Positions 31,654 through 40,500 of a stretch of DNA of 64,000 nucleotides are shown in pieces (within the stretch, counting starts at the first letter, position 1; each line of letters opens with the position of its first letter). The position numbers were made by a program, and so were the translations under genes. Under the pieces are notes generated by a model. The model was not told where the DNA came from. It did not search any database and saw nothing but the letters and a program-made list of their open reading frames with translations. The stretch comes from Girardinichthys multiradiatus (Eukaryota; Chordata; Actinopteri; Cyprinodontiformes; Goodeidae): assembly GCF_021462225.1 (NCBI RefSeq), contig NC_061816.1, positions 25,591,049 through 25,655,048 of the forward strand, given 5' to 3'.

Positions 31654-32402
31654 CTTTATGATCTCTCTCTTTTCTCTTCCTAGAAGCTACACCTGGCCTG
31701 ACTCTGTGTCTACCTGTGACACCTTTCTGCAGGGGGGCATCATCCAAGCTTCTGCAGGCAACAACTTAATGCTCACCTTCCATTAATGATCCACTTGGCC
31801 CTGTCTTTCAGTGTTTAACCCCTTCTCTCTCCTAAACATAACTACTGACTGAGCTTTTACTGTAACTAATTATATGTGCTCTCTTTCAGACTCTGACGTT
31901 AAAAACTGGCTCAGAGTTTATCTGTTCTTTCTTTCTAGGTGAAACGACTAAAGGAGCTACATCCATAAACATTTACTTTTTCTTCCCATAGAAAGGACTC
32001 CTGGATTAGTGCTTCTTTGTTCTGTTTGTGTCTCTGCTCTGTTCTCTCTAACCCTCAGTCGGTCGTGGCAGATGGCCGCTCACACTGAGCCTGGTTCTGC
32101 TGGAGGTTTCTTCCTGTTAAAAGGGAGTTTTTCCTCTCCACTATCGCAACATGCATGCTCAGTAGGGATTGCTACAAAGTCGACGGCAGTGACTGTCCAC
32201 TGTCTCTACATGCTCACCTAGGAGGAGTGACTGCTACAAGTCTCTGACTCGATGCAATATGCTGGGTTTCCTTAGAGAAACCTTAGAAAACGTTTTATCC
32301 AATTTGAATAACTAACTGAATCTGACTGCACTGACTTTTGTGAAGTGCCTTGAGACAAGATGTGTTGTGAATTGGCGCTATATAAATAAACTGAATTGAA
32401 TT
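31590..32402 (+). mobile_element. L2-type LINE 3' region, copy 2
   Basis: From 'cattctcacactactctcc' the sequence matches 62150-62995 closely, and 10310-11094 from 'caacaacttaatgct' on. It ends 'gcgctatataaataaactg' plus 'aattgaattg' at about 32402, immediately before the Polinton-derived ATPase gene. Confidence 0.85.
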
Positions 32403-32432
32403 GGTTATTAGAGCTTAAGAAAACATAAATAA

Positions 32433-32732
32433 ATGTCACATTCTGCGGATTTACAGGAGATTGATTTTGATCCTAGATTTAGAACACCTTTCTCATGTAT
32501 GATTGTAGGACCCAGAGGCTGCGGGAAAACTTTCTTTGTAAAAAGTGTTTTGCAGAATTGTAACCATGTCATGGATGTTGTTCCAGAAAATATTGTATGG
32601 ATTTACACTTCTTTTCAACACATGTATGCTGAATTGCAGAAGATGAATAAAAATATTACATTTGTGGTAGGATTGCCTCATTCTTTTGAAGATGAAAATC
32701 AGTTTCCTCCTGATCAGAATCATCTGGTCTGA
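32433..32732 (+). pseudogene. Polinton packaging ATPase (A32/FtsK-like), truncated
   Basis: FtsK/HerA-type ATPase that would package the viral genome into capsids. The ATG at 32433 is followed by the Walker A loop 'MIVGPRGCGKTFFVKS' (P-loop residues 26-33) and the family block 'ENIVWIYTSFQHMYAELQK'. The frame stops after 99 codons at 'DQNHLV', just where the Walker B segment with its acidic pair should start. Family members are about 200-250 residues, so more than half is missing. The following bases encode the tail of a different protein, so this is a deletion junction, not a point stop. Confidence 0.85.
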
Positions 32733-32859
32733 TAAAAGAACCGGTATAAAACGTAAACAGTTGGCTCTCAAAAGTCAAGGAGTTGGTTTTATTCTCCCCA
32801 TCCTAATGGCTCTTGCCCCTTTGATTCGGGATCTAGTGGGTGGAATCATCAGGAGATAA
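32731..32859 (+). pseudogene. Adenovirus pX-like small virion peptide, C-terminal part
   Basis: In the frame overlapping the ATPase stop, a short peptide has basic residues ('RTGIKRKQLALKSQG') followed by a hydrophobic segment ('VGFILPILMALAPLIRDLVG') and a basic end. This basic-then-hydrophobic layout resembles the C-terminus of adenovirus pX and similar small Polinton proteins. No start codon remains because the 5' part was deleted together with the ATPase 3' part. Its stop TAA (32857-32859) overlaps the next ATG. Confidence 0.55.
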
Positions 32860-33649
32860 TGTCTCTCAGAACATCTCAGAAGATGTTTCTCATTTCCCCT
32901 CATCAATTCAAGTATCGGACCCAGTCAGAAACGTCCATCAGACAGACGGCAGAGGAGAATTTGGATGCTGACATGAGAGCGATATTGAATGACCCCGATA
33001 TGACTTCTTATGAAAAAATCAAGAAATATGAAGCACTTTTGCAGAGGTATCTGACTCTACTCAAGCAAGGTGTGAAAGAAGAACAGAGGGTGAGTTTGAC
33101 GCTGCAGCATGACACATCGAGCGAGGTTCCTGAGCATGAGCGGTATGAAGAAAATCAAGGCCCAGGGCAGGGCCCGGCTCCCTCGCATCAGGTTGTTATA
33201 GATGTATTGAAAAGCCTACCGAGGCATAACTGTAAAAATGCTGAGTACATTTTGAAGAAATTATCCGAAAGAAGTGGGAGTTGGATTTGCGAGGTGAATT
33301 TGTATATAAAGGAAATGTTGTAAAGGGGTCCCATATGATTGACTTGTTGAAAAATCTCATGCTTCCGTTTAAAAAATCTGGAGCACCGCTACCCCAAGGA
33401 TGGTCAGACTTTGTACATACCTCATCAGAAGTAAACATCCCCATATCTTCAGTCATTAACCCTTATGCTCGTGATGAATATAGACGGTTCAAAACAGAGG
33501 GAGAGGGATCATCAATTGAAAATGCTGAAGCATCTCCCTGCGTTAAGCAGAGAAGAAGAAGAAGGCAGATAACTCTTTCTGCCCGTTGGTCGAGATCCGA
33601 GCAGGAAGATCCAAAAAAGTCTCTTTGTAAGACAACAGTACCTTCTTGA
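32859..33649 (+). pseudogene. Conserved Polinton protein of unknown role, frameshifted
   Basis: Starts at ATG 32859, overlapping the previous stop (taatg). Frame 1 (32859-33323) contains 'SIRQTAEENLDADMRAIL' and 'YEKIKKYEALLQRYLTLLKQ', helical and charged. Near 33285 the homologous reading moves to frame 33281-33649 ('RGEFVYKGNVVKGSHMIDLL', 'PLPQGWSDFVHTSSE'), ending in an Arg-rich tail ('KQRRRRRQ'). I recognise this pair of segments from ORFs in fish and invertebrate Polintons, where no function is assigned. An AATAAA at 33714-33719 could end the plus-strand transcripts. Confidence 0.65.
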
Positions 33650-33839
33650 TGGATTACATTTTCACCATAAACCGTTATAAGAAAATGAAACATGTAGCCT
33701 GTTTGTTGAATTCAATAAAATCTGTGTTGATTATATTTTCAAGTCTAGCTTCGTTCTCTACTTCACACACTAACATATGATGTCATTAGACAAATATTAA
33801 ATCAGAAGAAAAACAAACAATGAAAAAAAAAATGACAAT

Positions 33840-34346
33840 TTAAATTCCATAACAATCCAGAAATATCTCCAAAGAGCATGTTCCGAGAGTGAAAAATGTA
33901 GAACTTTGATTCCTGACACATTTCTGGTATTTTTCCACAAAGTTAGACACCATTAAATCATTCTTAATCACATCTCCGGTGTATTTTGACAACACTTGCT
34001 GCAGTGATAATCCGCATGCTCTATGACAGAGGTAATAAATACAATGGTGACTGCACACAGTGAACAGTGTTTTGAAGCTGATTATTATGATTCAATATTG
34101 TTGAGGATCTGTCTTCTAAAAATGTCACGATACTTGACAGGTAGAAATCGAAATCTGGAGGGAATCCATAAGAGTCAAAAAAGCTGGCTTGACCATTCTC
34201 ATCCAGAGTCAGAGCTAGCCAATGCTCTCCAAGCATGTGCAAAGGTGTGTGTTCATGATAAAGTAGGCCGGTCCTGGGAACATATGTGAGCAAAATAAAT
34301 CTCCCAGCAGATGATGCAGTAGGTTCTCAATTTCATGATTATTCAT
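33840..34346 (-). pseudogene. Adenain-type cysteine protease (PRO), frameshifted
   Basis: Maturation protease of Polinton/adenovirus type, which cleaves virion precursors. Frame 34021-34293 has the catalytic His and acidic residue region ('LGEHWLALTLDENGQ', 'FFDSYGFPPDFDFY'). The catalytic Cys block is in another frame, 33840-34058 ('VCSHHCIYYLCHRACGLS'-type segment; the frame reads 'MCSHHCIYYLCHRACG'). The ATG at 34344-34346 overlaps the capsid gene stop as ATGA. A second frame change occurs near 34270-34290, so there are at least two frameshifts in about 170 codons. Confidence 0.8.
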
Positions 34347-35400
34347 GTCTGATTAGATTCATAATAATCCACCAGCACACGCCTCTTTGAATCAATCTCT
34401 AGAATGGAGTCATAACAAGCGTAGATGATCAGCGTGGTGGTATGAGGCAGCAGTTGCCTAAATCGCATCTCCAATCTTAAATTTCCAATGGAAACTGGAG
34501 ATAGAGCATCTGCATTCTCTCCTGGGTTAAGATTAAATGTGAATAGAGAGTATCCTTGATTAAATTCCTGACGTGATATACTCAGCGGAAGATCTTTTAG
34601 ATGTCGTCCTGTAGCCGTAAACAAGTTGTAATACTCTCTCACTGAATTGCCTTGGTTAAAATTGGGCTGGAAGGCCTTAACTGGAATTTGTCTGCCATCC
34701 TTACACAAGGCTAAATATTCCATATCAAAATGAAAGTCAAACGGAGATTGCGTGTTCCTATAAAGGCATTATGATCCAGTAACGCAATCACCACATACTT
34801 GGGAAAGACGCCTAAGAAAAGATTATCTCGGGTGCGCACCCTTGAATTTTCAAGAATGGAATATGTTTTAACATTCACAGTGAAAGTGGATAGAGAGCAT
34901 TTGCTTTCAATAAAGCAGAAGCATACCCGAATTGAACTGCTGGAGAGACGGAAACTTTTGTGATGAAAAGAGAGGTTCCTAATATCCTAAGTTCTTTTTA
35001 AAGAACCCACAGAAAAGTTTAACAATGTCTCAATCATGGCTCAATACGGATGGGTGGCACTGGATTGTGAAATCAATTGATATCCGAGAGTGACATCATA
35101 CTGACTGAAGATGGTGTTTAACGGGCAGTTGATGAGCCCTACAGGTGCATCATCCGGCAGGTTTGTTCCATCCTCGTTAGTAATTTTCACTCTGAGATGC
35201 AACAGCGTATCGTTGAGATCTAGATACTTTTCTCCATCTCCCGGAATGAAAAACTCGATCGGGACTCCATCGGTGATTGCTGATAAAGGCTGGATCTCGG
35301 TGTAAATTTTTATCTCCGATCGATAGCTGTGTCATGGGGCAGAAAATAAGTCCAGCTCTGCCAGCGTGCACTCTGATGATTTGTTATGTAAAAGATACAT
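34343..35400 (-). pseudogene. Polinton major capsid protein (double jelly roll), broken
   Basis: The C-terminal frame 34343-34723 contains 'VREYYNLFTATGRHLKDLPL', 'GNLRLEMRFRQLLPHTT' and 'VLVDYYES', the hallmark end of Polinton hexon-like capsid proteins, often annotated as F54H12.2-like. N-terminal segments lie upstream in other frames: 'CTLAELDLFSAP' then a TGA near 35335, 'VPIEFFIPGDGEKYLDLNDT' near 35250, 'INCPLNTIFSQYDVTLG' near 35130, then TAG/TGA-type breaks near 35050. A middle part of the first jelly roll is missing near 34950-35030. The start is taken at ATG 35398-35400 but may lie further up, near 35480. Confidence 0.82.
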
Positions 35401-35480
35401 TATTTAAATATATCAAAACTTGCGGATGGCTTCCTTCCTCTTCGTTTGTCAGCTCCAACTGATCTCCTTTTTCGCGTTTG

Positions 35481-35843
35481 TCATTGTTTTTTAACCGTTC
35501 TTAAACGATCACCAGGGGGTCTTGTTCTGGGTCTTTTGGATAAAGCCATAATTCCTGAACCTTCTTGACCTTCGGTGCGTGTAGAACCACTCATTTTACT
35601 CACGGCTCTACCGATGACATCCGAAGCGATATTTGATGCAGCCGTTATGAGATGGTGTTTTTCAATAGCAAATCCTTTTTTAACCAGAGGGGATACGAAG
35701 CGGAATAATTTTGAAAATAATGATCCAATTCCACGTCCGTACATTACCGGAGCCCCATAAAACCCTGGCAGATTACCGCCTGATTGACTTACATAGTAAT
35801 TTACAAAGCGATTTGGATCACGTCTCAGACTTAGCTGTGCCAT
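35481..35843 (-). CDS. Small basic virion protein, pVI-like, intact frame
   Basis: A 120-codon frame from ATG 35841-35843 ('MAQLSLRRDPNRFVNYYVSQ'). It begins with a basic/aromatic lead, has a Gly-rich stretch ('GGNLPGFYGAPVMYGRGIG') and an amphipathic helix-like part ('SLFSKLFRFVSPLVKKG'), and ends Arg/Lys-rich ('SKRPRTRPPGDRLRTVKKQ'). Gene order between capsid and penton-like genes and this composition fit the pVI-like or core-type minor protein of adintoviruses. Role: probably an internal virion protein linking DNA, capsid and membrane; this is inference. The longer frame to 35903 lacks a better start. No breaks are seen. Confidence 0.6.
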   Translation of the reverse strand: MAQLSLRRDPNRFVNYYVSQSGGNLPGFYGAPVMYGRGIGSLFSKLFRFVSPLVKKGFAIEKHHLITAASNIASDVIGRAVSKMSGSTRTEGQEGSGIMALSKRPRTRPPGDRLRTVKKQ

Positions 35844-35953
35844 GTTCTCTCTTGCCTGCTTGATGCAGTGTTGAAGGACCAGGGTAATATGAATGATAAT
35901 CAATCAGTCTTAGAGGTTATATATATCTCTGGAATAGTTTATACAAATAAAAT

Positions 35954-36727
35954 TTATCTCAGGCTACGTTGTGACATCACCGGTTTGAAGTGTAGTCTTA
36001 CGAGGGTCTTTCCATAGACGAAATGTACAAGAACATTTTGGTCCGATTTAATTTCTATATGGATATTTTCAATATGTCTTCTGGAAACTGGATGGTAGTG
36101 GGCGGGGTTAAACGTTAGAGTAACCATATCACTGAAGTCGCCTTGTACTTTGACGGTCCGCAGTAAAGGTGCAAAAGTGTCGCCTACTATTTGCGGGCTG
36201 ACCACGTCGCTGTAACAGTATAGGTGATAGACACCAGCCTTTATATCCGCTGGAAAAGGAGCCAGTTTTGGTTCAGATACATGAATCCATTCCCCTGGTT
36301 TCATGCCCATCATATAAGCTAGAGTGTTGAAGAAGCGTATTTCATACGGACTGCTGGCTTGAAATGCAAATCTCTTTTGAACTTTGCTGAATTTAATGAG
36401 GATACCCGAGTTCATTTTTTTGAAAAACAGTTCCATCTCTGTCTCGAGTTGAATAACGCTGTTATAGTAGCCACTTCTGATCTTTTGCGTATTGATCTCC
36501 ACATCGCCAACCTTCCTCCATTCAAAGTACGCATCATGATCCGGTAAATTATGCCATGTATGAGGGTATGAAATCTCTGCTAATGCAACCATCCATTGGC
36601 CTTCTAAATCAATATGTTGAGCTAAATTTACACGGAAACTCGAACTGGTATTATTTTTAAACACTTCCTTGCTGGCGTTAGAGGGAAGGGTAATGTAAAA
36701 ACCGTCATCCTCCACCTTGCTGTCCAT
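35954..36727 (-). CDS. Penton-like minor capsid protein, intact frame
   Basis: A 257-codon frame from ATG 36725-36727 ('MDSKVEDDGFYITLPSNASK'). The family signature 'FYITLPSNAS', 'NNTSSSFRVNLAQHIDLEGQ', 'WMVALAEISYPHTWHNL' is very common in animal Polinton proteins taken to be the single-jelly-roll vertex (minor capsid) protein. The end reads 'LVHFVYGKTLVRLHFKPV'. Size of about 260 residues fits a single jelly roll. It lies between the integrase and pVI-like genes on the same strand. It is the longest uninterrupted core gene here. The longer frame to 36757 starts at a GTG and is not preferred. Confidence 0.75.
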   Translation of the reverse strand: MDSKVEDDGFYITLPSNASKEVFKNNTSSSFRVNLAQHIDLEGQWMVALAEISYPHTWHNLPDHDAYFEWRKVGDVEINTQKIRSGYYNSVIQLETEMELFFKKMNSGILIKFSKVQKRFAFQASSPYEIRFFNTLAYMMGMKPGEWIHVSEPKLAPFPADIKAGVYHLYCYSDVVSPQIVGDTFAPLLRTVKVQGDFSDMVTLTFNPAHYHPVSRRHIENIHIEIKSDQNVLVHFVYGKTLVRLHFKPVMSQRSLR

Positions 36728-36766
36728 GATGCTGTATGAATCGTTAGGTTTTAGCACACACCTATT

Positions 36767-37853
36767 TTATACGTTTCGTAGTTCATCAAACTTGATCCAA
36801 CTGTTGAATTTCTCAAGCCAATTTTTCCAGCGGACAAAAAACTGTTTGACTCCCTTGACCATACGTCGTTTTAATATTTTTTCCACTTGATACATCTTGT
36901 CGTTAAATATTTTTACTTTTTGAAGTTCCTCAGCATAAAAAGAACCCTCAAAAGGTTTTCCATCCAAATCTTTGAGTTTTTATACAGGAGATCGGGGTAT
37001 CCGCTCATACACTGTAAACACTTCATCTGTAAAACTCTGTTTGTATTTTTTGTCAAACACTCCACGTACCTTGGATATTCTGACAAGATCCCCCTGTTTA
37101 AACATTGTCACTGAGGCCCTGCAATATCTGTTGGAGGTAACATTGTACAGATTCTGAAACACTTGAAAGGCATTTTCTGAGGTCACTTCCACTGGGCTCA
37201 TCTTAATGCTGGTGTGGTAGGTATGGTTGTAGCTTCTAGTTAAATTTTGCAGGACGTCAATGTACCGCCGGGTGTTGTTAGCAGTAAAATATCTCCACAT
37301 CCTTGTTTTTAACGTACGGTTAAACCTCTCAACCACAAAGGCTTTTGCTCCACTTGCTGTGGCAAAATGTTCAATACCGTGTTTCTCCATTAGAAGCTTA
37401 AATTTCTTGTTAAAAAATTCTTTCCCTGCATCAGTCTGAAGTTTTTTTGGGACCTGACTTTCTTTAAAAACTGATTCAAAAGCCTTTAGCACCTCTGCAG
37501 CAGTTTTCCTCTTCAAAACACGTACATACGCCCTCTTTGAAAAGATGTCAATGACTGTTAATAAATAATTGTAACCGTCATTTTCCTTGGCCAGAGCTTG
37601 CATGTCACAGAGATCGGCTTGGAACTGTCTCAATGGTCTGGTGACAAAAACTCTGTTTCTCGGGAACTTTATTCTTGCAGGTTTATGTAGAGTATAGGTA
37701 TCTTCTTCCGATAAAAAATCTTTTAACTTTTTCAACCGCTACCTTCTTCCCTGTTTCATCTTGTATAACCCTCCTCAACCTTTCTAAACCCCCTAAACTT
37801 CCCGTATTTAATGGGTTGTAATATACATTTTTCATGATCCTTCTTTCAGACAT
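36767..37853 (-). pseudogene. Polinton integrase (rve) with chromodomain, broken
   Basis: Retroviral-type integrase that would insert the linear viral DNA. The start is taken at ATG 37851-37853 ('MSERRIMKNVYYNPLNTGSL'). A one-base frameshift near 37715 moves reading to frame 36980-37735. Catalytic residues are visible: D in 'FQADLCDMQALAKENDGYNY', D in 'KLQTDAGKEFFNKKF', E in 'FVVERFNRTLKTRMW'. A TAA at 36980-36982 sits in frame ('RSPV', stop, 'KLKDLDGKPF'). The same frame then continues as a C-terminal chromodomain ('YQVEKILKRRMVKGVKQFFV', 'WKNWLEKFNSWI'), which would target chromatin. Confidence 0.88.
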
Positions 37854-37933
37854 CCCAGTTTTATGCTCACTCTGACAACTACTTGTTAAATAATGAAAAA
37901 ACAAACACCTGAGGGTATATTAATACTTCTTTT

Positions 37934-37939
37934 TTTATT
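37934..37939 (-). promoter_or_regulatory. Possible polyadenylation signal, accessory genes
   Basis: AATAAA on the minus strand, downstream of the accessory frame ending at 38090. Confidence 0.4.
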
Positions 37940-38089
37940 TTGTACCCGTATTTAATAGAGAAACAAAAAAAAACACATTCAGATAATAAAGATCAATTCA
38001 AACACTGCAATCTTTAAAAAACAAAACTGTTATATATATGTATACCAGTAGAAAGCCGAGAGAGAATACAGAAAAGACAAAACAAGTCA

Positions 38090-38928
38090 TCAATCATCTG
38101 AGATCGGATCGTAGCACTCTGAAACAGAGTTAAGCTGCTTGACACAGTCATTACCGCTCATCTTCTCATACATATCAGTGATTGCACTAAGGAAGCCTTG
38201 TACCGATTTCAGTTCATATAAAACTGTCTCTGCAATCGTTTTCACTCTGAAGTCATCTGCTTGTATGCGTCGAGTGTCAGAAGTTCCTGAATAGCAGGAA
38301 GGAGCTTGGGGTTTACGAGTCGTCGCACGATGCGTTGAAAGTTGATTTGGTAATACTCCTCCTCCAATATCTCCAGGCACTGATGCTGTCGTTGGCTTGG
38401 GTGGTTCGTTATGCACCCGTAACAGGTTTCTTTGACATAGTTCAAACAGGTTATGTTGAATAAATGAAGTATTGCTGTTTTCACCGTATTGATGAGAGCG
38501 CTTGAGATCCAGCCGTCAATTTCATCACCCTGATTACTCTCCTCCTCTTCTGGTGAAGGCTGAGGGGCAAGTATCGGGTCTGGAGTTTGTGGGGAGGGTG
38601 AGTAGCTGATGGTTGCCTCGTCCTCCACGATCACCCTCTTGTCTTCCGATTGGATATCTGTGTGTACAGACTCAGCCACGCATAGCGGTGAATAGAGGTC
38701 GGGAGAAGGCGGATGATACGATCTGAGGTCGTATCCTGTCGGTGTCCCTGGACTGAATAGGGACTCAAAGAGCTGCGACGACGAGGTGGCTGGTGAGTAG
38801 AGGTCTGGAGAAGGTGGATGATATGGCCCGGTGTTGAAGCTTTCATCATCATGATCGGGAGAGAAGACGGTCTCTTCTTGCTGGTTGTAGAGGTCCCAGT
38901 ATGGTGTTTTCCCCTACGCTCCATACAT
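38090..38928 (-). pseudogene. Polinton accessory protein with Cys/His motif, unknown
   Basis: One minus-strand gene seems to span three track frames. ATG 38926-38928 is followed after four codons by TAG (38914-38916). The frame then stays open to 38242 with no new ATG until 'MAESVHTDIQSEDKRV'. It contains two copies of 'YHPPSPDLYSP' around 38690-38830, an acidic stretch ('SPEEEESNQGDE') and a compact putative zinc site 'CYGCITNHPSQRQHQC' (C-x2-C-x3-H-x5-H-x-C). It stops at 38242, but frame 38090-38416 continues plausibly ('KTIAETVLYELKSVQGFL'), implying a frameshift or an overlapping gene. I do not recognise the function. Similar Cys/His proteins occur in fish Polinton-like viruses as I recall. 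Confidence 0.55.
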
Positions 38929-39017
38929 TCTCAAGGTCTGCCGCCCACCGTTATGAAGAAGAAGAGTCTGTGACCTCGCAGTTCGACCCTGATATATAGC
39001 GCAGGAAGGTGGGAGGG

Positions 39018-39073
39018 TCCTCAAGAAGGGGAGTGGGTCCTCAAAAGAGGGTGGGTCCTCAAAAGAGGGTGGG
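39018..39073. repeat. Short tandem repeat, 18-20 bp, three units
   Basis: Units starting with 'tcctcaa' at 39018, 39038 and 39056; the last two are identical ('tcctcaaaagagggtggg'). They lie between the two accessory genes, a likely promoter region for the leftward gene at 38928. Confidence 0.9.
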
Positions 39074-39177
39074 CTTTAGATCCACAACAGGGAACGTCAG
39101 GATTCTTTTCACTGACATAACATCAATCCAGCAGCGTGAGTTTTCGAAAAGGTTGGAAAGACGCTGTCCAATTTCAT

Positions 39178-39930
39178 TCATCTTCTCAACCCAAACATCA
39201 TATGTAGAGCCAGCACAGTCTTGAATACACCGCAGTTCTGATTGAATGCCTCCAACACAAACAGATCTGAGGGGGTCGTCTGGTTATTCTTGCGTTTGCT
39301 TGCCTGAAAAGACCAGCGGCCATTTGCTGTGGTTTTTGACCCCCACACTGCACTAAAGAGAAGTTCTCTCGCAGCTATTTCAACATCGGAAGGACACATT
39401 CTCATCCTTTTTGCTGGTTGAGGAGAGCTTTCATCTTCATCCTCCCTTTCGTACACTGAGACTGATTCAGGGTTATCGTTAAGGTGTGGGATTGCCAGCC
39501 GTAACACATCCCAGTCGTTGTGGGTGAGAGTACACAGAGCCAATGATCCATTAAATACCTCGTCTTGATCCAATTGATACAGGCGGAGCTCTCCTATTTC
39601 GTACATGAAAATATACCCCCAGCTACCACTCAGTCCATATGGTTCCAAAGACCACTCTTCCTGAGTGTCGAACGGAGGCCTTTGTACCTTGCATAGGTAA
39701 TATGTTGATTTCTTCGGAGCATCCAATTCACGGCGCGTATGCCTGTAGACGGTTACTGGGGTTTCACACAGAAGAGACGTACGTCTTAGCTGACCTGAGG
39801 CCTGTTTCTCATCCATTGTTGTTGGTGAAGTTGGATCATCATCTGCAGAGTATGTTACGATAGGAATTCCGATAGGTATCTCAGACGAGGAAATAGATGA
39901 TGTAGATGGTTGTTCATCATCTTGGCACAC
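39178..39930 (-). CDS. Polinton-associated accessory protein, unknown, open frame
   Basis: A 250-codon open frame whose first codon in the longest reading is GTG. The first ATG is at the 'MDEKQASGQLRRTSLL' segment, so the true start is unclear. The N-terminal part is Ser/Thr/acidic and probably disordered. A central folded-looking part contains 'SLEPYGLSGSWGYIFMYEIG' and 'LALCTLTHNDWDVLRLAIPH'. A basic cluster 'PAKRMRM' could be a nuclear-localisation signal, followed by 'AARELLFSAVWGSKTTANGR'. I recognise no family. It is on the same strand as the virion genes. No internal stop is present. Confidence 0.5.
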   Translation of the reverse strand: MCQDDEQPSTSSISSSEIPIGIPIVTYSADDDPTSPTTMDEKQASGQLRRTSLLCETPVTVYRHTRRELDAPKKSTYYLCKVQRPPFDTQEEWSLEPYGLSGSWGYIFMYEIGELRLYQLDQDEVFNGSLALCTLTHNDWDVLRLAIPHLNDNPESVSVYEREDEDESSPQPAKRMRMCPSDVEIAARELLFSAVWGSKTTANGRWSFQASKRKNNQTTPSDLFVLEAFNQNCGVFKTVLALHMMFGLRR

Positions 39931-40180
39931 CTTGCTTTTCTCCCCGGTTTGATGAAAAACTCTAGACTCTTAACTCTAACCACTGTTCAACAAGCGTTCT
40001 TTTCCAGCGAATGCTGCAGGTAAACTGTTGCGTTTTCCGCTAGTATTTAAAATAAACAGTGAAGAACGCCCCTCTTTTTTTTTTTTTTTGTTGATTCTAG
40101 ATTTGCCCCCTAATGACGAAATCCTATCAGCGCGCATAGTTACGCCCCTTGGCCACACCCCCCCGAGACACCTCAGCAAC

Positions 40181-40500
40181 AGCGCAGACGTGTTAATTCA
40201 ATAAACAGGGAATGGGAATTGTCAGACAATGCTCGAGACTTATAGCCAGGAAAAAGAGCACATTCCTCTTAATTAATTTGACTACAGTTGGTGTGAAGAC
40301 TTTTGTCTGAGACAATACGCAAGAAACAGTTGCGGATGTCTGAGGTCTGGTCACCTATTCATTAAACAGTGGATGTGTATTGACTGAGACAATGCTTGAG
40401 ACTTTGGCTCAGGAAAAGAGCACTGTCAGTGTGAAAACTGTGTCTGAGACAATACACAAGAAACAGCTGTGTATGCCTTAATTCAATAAACAGTGACTGA
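40181..40500. repeat. Diverged tandem repeat next to Polinton right end
   Basis: Blocks recur in order: 'attcaataaacag' near 40196 and 40475 (variant near 40355), 'gacaatgct-gagactt' near 40225 and 40388, and 'ctgagacaatac-caagaaac' near 40308 and 40441. The unit is about 135-165 bp, with about two and a half copies. Confidence 0.7.

Larger units (their letters stand above)
32403..40180. mobile_element. Decayed Polinton/Maverick (adintovirus-like) element
   Basis: Contains the core virion gene set of animal Polintons. Plus strand: A32-type packaging ATPase, pX-like peptide and a conserved helical protein. Minus strand: adenain-type protease, double-jelly-roll major capsid protein, pVI-like protein, penton-like protein and chromodomain integrase. 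An unassigned accessory cluster lies further right. The two gene blocks converge near 33650-33840. No type B DNA polymerase or terminal inverted repeats were found, so the element is truncated. Every core gene except the penton-like and pVI-like frames carries breaks. The left edge abuts a LINE tail at 32402. The right edge is placed at the end of the last gene's upstream region and is uncertain. Confidence 0.88.

Noticed and set aside
32403..40180. Adenovirus or herpesvirus integration
   Set aside because: Protease and pX-like similarities are shared with Polintons; the retroviral-type integrase with chromodomain and the Polinton-type capsid end point to a Polinton.
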